This document shows positions 62,217-64,000 of a stretch of 64,000 bases of DNA, one piece after another. The stretch covers positions 172,345 to 236,344 of the forward strand of contig NZ_JAMQON010000006.1 in assembly GCF_031624395.1 (NCBI RefSeq), in the 5' to 3' direction. How positions within the stretch are numbered: the first letter of the stretch is position 1; each line of letters begins with the position of its first letter. Made by a program: the position numbers and the translations under genes. Under the pieces are notes generated by a model. That model saw only the letters and a list, made by a program, of their open reading frames with translations, ran no database searches and was not told the DNA's origin. Source of the stretch: Halomicroarcula saliterrae (GTDB lineage Archaea > Halobacteriota > Halobacteria > Halobacteriales > Haloarculaceae).

Positions 62217-62368
62217 GGCCGACTCCTCACTCGCGGACGACTGCCGCGCTGGCGGGGACGGAGTTCCCGACCGCTACTGGACAGAACCGGCGGACCAGCA
62301 CGGTCGCTGCCAGGGGCTCGTCCGGGAACCGAGGTGGCTGGGTTCCCGAACCGACGGCGAGCAGTCGT

Positions 62369-62677
62369 CTATCCCGGCGCGCTGCTTACGTCTGTAACCT
62401 GGACACTGTCCACGGACAGCGAGACCAGACAGCTGTGGTACTCGAACGAGAAGGTCCCGTGGCCGCTGCTATCGCCGGAGAAGGTGTCGTCTATGAACTC
62501 GACGTCGACGACGTTGATTAGCGGTGGCAGCTCCAGAATCGGGGTGTCGGTGTACGTCGACACCGCTCGCAGGACCGTGTGGCTCGTCAGTTCCTCGCCC
62601 GTAAGCCGGTACGTGAGCCGGGACTGTTCGGGCCTGGAACCCTCGAATCCGCCGTCTGTGGGGGCTTTGTCGGGCAT
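62369..62677 (-). CDS. HalOD1 output-domain protein
   Basis: 102 aa. A short polar N-terminus is followed by a HalOD1 domain (HTVLRAVSTYTDTPILELPPLINVVDVEFIDDTF and GTFSFEYHSCLVSLS). It lies two bases from the stop-start junction with the upstream regulator gene, so the two are an operon and probably act in one signalling pathway. Confidence 0.82.
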   Translation of the reverse strand: MPDKAPTDGGFEGSRPEQSRLTYRLTGEELTSHTVLRAVSTYTDTPILELPPLINVVDVEFIDDTFSGDSSGHGTFSFEYHSCLVSLSVDSVQVTDVSSAPG

Positions 62678-62679
62678 TG

Positions 62680-63504
62680 TTAGAAGGGGAGCTCCCTGCG
62701 GAAGTCAGCACTCTGGTAGTCCAGGTGGTCGAGTCGCGGCCCCAGCAGCTCCCGGACGAGGACGACGAGTGGGTTGTCTTTTCCCTCGCCGAGTATCCCG
62801 AATTCAGTCGGGGTATCGGGATCGTCAGATTCGTCCCGGAGAGAGAGGAGGACCTCGTTGCGGTCGGAGATGATGAGTCTGGCGATCCGAGGGTTTCTGG
62901 AGGGCGCGTTCATCCAGTCGAGTTGCGGGTCCCAGATGGTGACGTCCTGAAACCGCTTGCGGACGGTATCGCGCAACTCGGCGTGTCTCGTGCCACACGT
63001 TACGTCGACGTCCCGTTCGGTCGCAGCCTGGACACTGTCGAAACATTTTCTGAACACCTCGGTATCGTCTATCATGATAAACAGTTCTTCATCCGCCTTC
63101 ATCACCAGCTCCCGGGCGGACTGAACGACGTCCTGTCGGCCCTGAACCACGCCGACGATATCCGTCTCACCGCCGGCCTGGAACCGCGACAGCAGCTCCC
63201 CGAAAAACTCCATATCGAGCCACTCCGGATTGACCGCACCGAAGTGGTCGAGCGTGGCGATGTTCTCCTCGACATCGTACTCCACCAGTCCGGCACTGTC
63301 CAGTTTCGGGAGGTCTCGATGATGAAGAGAGACGCGAATCTGCTCTCTCGTCTGCGCCCGCTCGAACGCATCCAGATGGTTCGTAGCTATCTGTCCTGCC
63401 AGTTCGGACACGTGGACGGCACGGGCTTCTTCGTTGAGTAGCTTGAGTATCACTCTGTTTCTGGGGTAACTCAACACCCGTAACATCTGGTCCTCGTCTA
63501 TCAT
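62680..63504 (-). CDS. Winged-helix regulator with TrmB-like C-terminal domain
   Basis: 274 aa. The N-terminal about 90 residues form a helix-turn-helix of the haloarchaeal DUF7344 style (LSYPRNRVILKLLNEEARAVHVSELAGQIA, LHHRDLPKLDSAGLVEYD). The rest (QGRQDVVQSARELVMKADEELFIMIDDTE, RDVDVTCGTRHAELRDTVRKRF, ARLIISDRNEVLLSL) resembles the ligand or sensor domain of TrmB-type regulators. It is a likely transcription regulator; the effector is unknown. Confidence 0.78.
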   Translation of the reverse strand: MIDEDQMLRVLSYPRNRVILKLLNEEARAVHVSELAGQIATNHLDAFERAQTREQIRVSLHHRDLPKLDSAGLVEYDVEENIATLDHFGAVNPEWLDMEFFGELLSRFQAGGETDIVGVVQGRQDVVQSARELVMKADEELFIMIDDTEVFRKCFDSVQAATERDVDVTCGTRHAELRDTVRKRFQDVTIWDPQLDWMNAPSRNPRIARLIISDRNEVLLSLRDESDDPDTPTEFGILGEGKDNPLVVLVRELLGPRLDHLDYQSADFRRELPF

Positions 63505-63587
63505 AGTGTCATGTTTACTTTCATACGTAATTAAAGTTCTCAGTTTCTGAATTTATTCCGAGGGGTGTGATGCAATCACAGATCGGC

Positions 63588-64000
63588 TCAAAAGCCCATC
63601 TGTCCGGATATCTCCTCGACCACTGAGTCGGGGCGACGTTCCAGAGACAGCAGCGCGTTCCGGTACGAACCGCGGCTATCGGCCGAGTACGAGAACCGGT
63701 TCGCGATGTCGTCGATAAACGTCGCTACGGCTGCTGCGTCCTCTGTCTCCTCTAGATGTGCCAGAACCGGCGTCACATCGTTGTCACGGTAGTCCCGCTG
63801 GATGTCGTGGATGTCTTTGAACAGGAGACATCTGGCTCGGTGTGTGATCAAGTCGTCGTGCAGAGCCTCCCTAACCGACTGACTCAGGTCCGATTGCGCC
63901 GAGTCGGCGTATATCAACAACGCCAGCTCGACGAACACGTCGATGTCCAATGCCCTGTACTGGTATATCTCTGTGGCGACAGTAATCTGGTCCGCTCGGC
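63588..64000 (-). CDS. Helical protein of unknown function, 5' end beyond the window
   Basis: The frame is open to the window edge: the 50 bases after 63950 encode in-frame residues (QITVATEIYQYRALDIDVF) without a stop, so a TTG start at 63950 is unlikely and the gene is cut off. About 137 residues are visible, all alpha-helical and acidic with no recognised motif. It lies upstream of the winged-helix gene on the same strand. Confidence 0.55.
   Translation of the reverse strand, partial: RADQITVATEIYQYRALDIDVFVELALLIYADSAQSDLSQSVREALHDDLITHRARCLLFKDIHDIQRDYRDNDVTPVLAHLEETEDAAAVATFIDDIANRFSYSADSRGSYRNALLSLERRPDSVVEEISGQMGF

Noticed and set aside
63588..63950. A complete 120-aa gene starting at TTG 63950
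   Set aside because: The frame is open through the window edge, so the visible part is more likely a truncated gene.
1..64000. tRNA, rRNA or CRISPR features
   Set aside because: No cloverleaf with a TPsiC-type loop, rRNA segment or regularly spaced repeat was seen on reading both strands; this was by eye, not by a covariance search.

Overview
The window comes from a haloarchaeon. It has high GC with strongly GC-rich third codon positions, very acidic predicted proteins, HalOD1 output-domain proteins, a Tat-dependent exported protein and leaderless-type promoters (TATA-like boxes about 25 nt before start codons). It also carries the archaeal cobalt-chelatase/CbtAB set. I cannot name the genus from the sequence alone. 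I saw no rRNA, tRNA or CRISPR array.

Layout. (1) 0.1-5 kb: a rhodanese/metallo-beta-lactamase protein, a divergent tyrosine-recombinase-like integrase, a sugar epimerase, methylmalonyl-CoA epimerase and a Nudix hydrolase. (2) 5-12 kb: envelope-associated genes (an exported protein with a DUF4129-like tail, DUF58, small membrane proteins, DUF1616, a YdjM-like hydrolase). (3) 12-27.4 kb: a surface-polysaccharide region, part of it lower in GC. It holds a Tat-exported beta-helix protein, three alkaline-phosphatase-superfamily enzymes, a Wzx-like flippase, two large polytopic membrane proteins and four glycosyltransferases. (4) 27.5-40.6 kb: an apparently complete lasso-peptide-type RiPP cluster. 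It has two asparagine-synthetase-like cyclases placed tail to tail, a sulfatase-like enzyme, two 45-residue precursors, an HPr-kinase-like enzyme, an ABC exporter, a dolichyl-phosphate-mannose-synthase-like glycosyltransferase, a B2 leader protease, a PqqD-like B1 leader-binding protein and an NTP_transf_5 nucleotidyltransferase. (5) 40.6-46 kb: MoxR, DUF4350 and a small membrane protein, then a second epimerase, an HpcH/HpaI aldolase and a HalOD1 protein. (6) 46-52.7 kb: a 7TM histidine kinase, a PiT phosphate permease, UspA and small proteins. (7) 52.7-62.2 kb: cobalamin and cobalt genes (cbiX, cbiE, cbiC, cobN, a ChlI-ChlD-like chelatase subunit, cbtB, cbtA). (8) 62.3-64 kb: a HalOD1 protein, a winged-helix regulator and a gene cut by the window edge.

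The main discovery candidate is the RiPP cluster. The precursor leaders fit the lasso recognition motif (Tyr-x-x-Pro, conserved Gly, Thr at -2). The predicted cores, however, have no Asp or Glu at ring positions 7-9; the first acidic pair falls at core positions 12 and 13. Precursor 1 ends in Ser and precursor 2 in Gly, and the cluster encodes an HPrK-like kinase of the kind that phosphorylates the C-terminal Ser in paeninodin-type lasso clusters. A second candidate is a shared 25-bp element (AAACT-N3-TTGT-N6-TACAAGT), seen only just upstream of the chelatase gene and of cbtB, which looks like an operator of a cobalt regulon.
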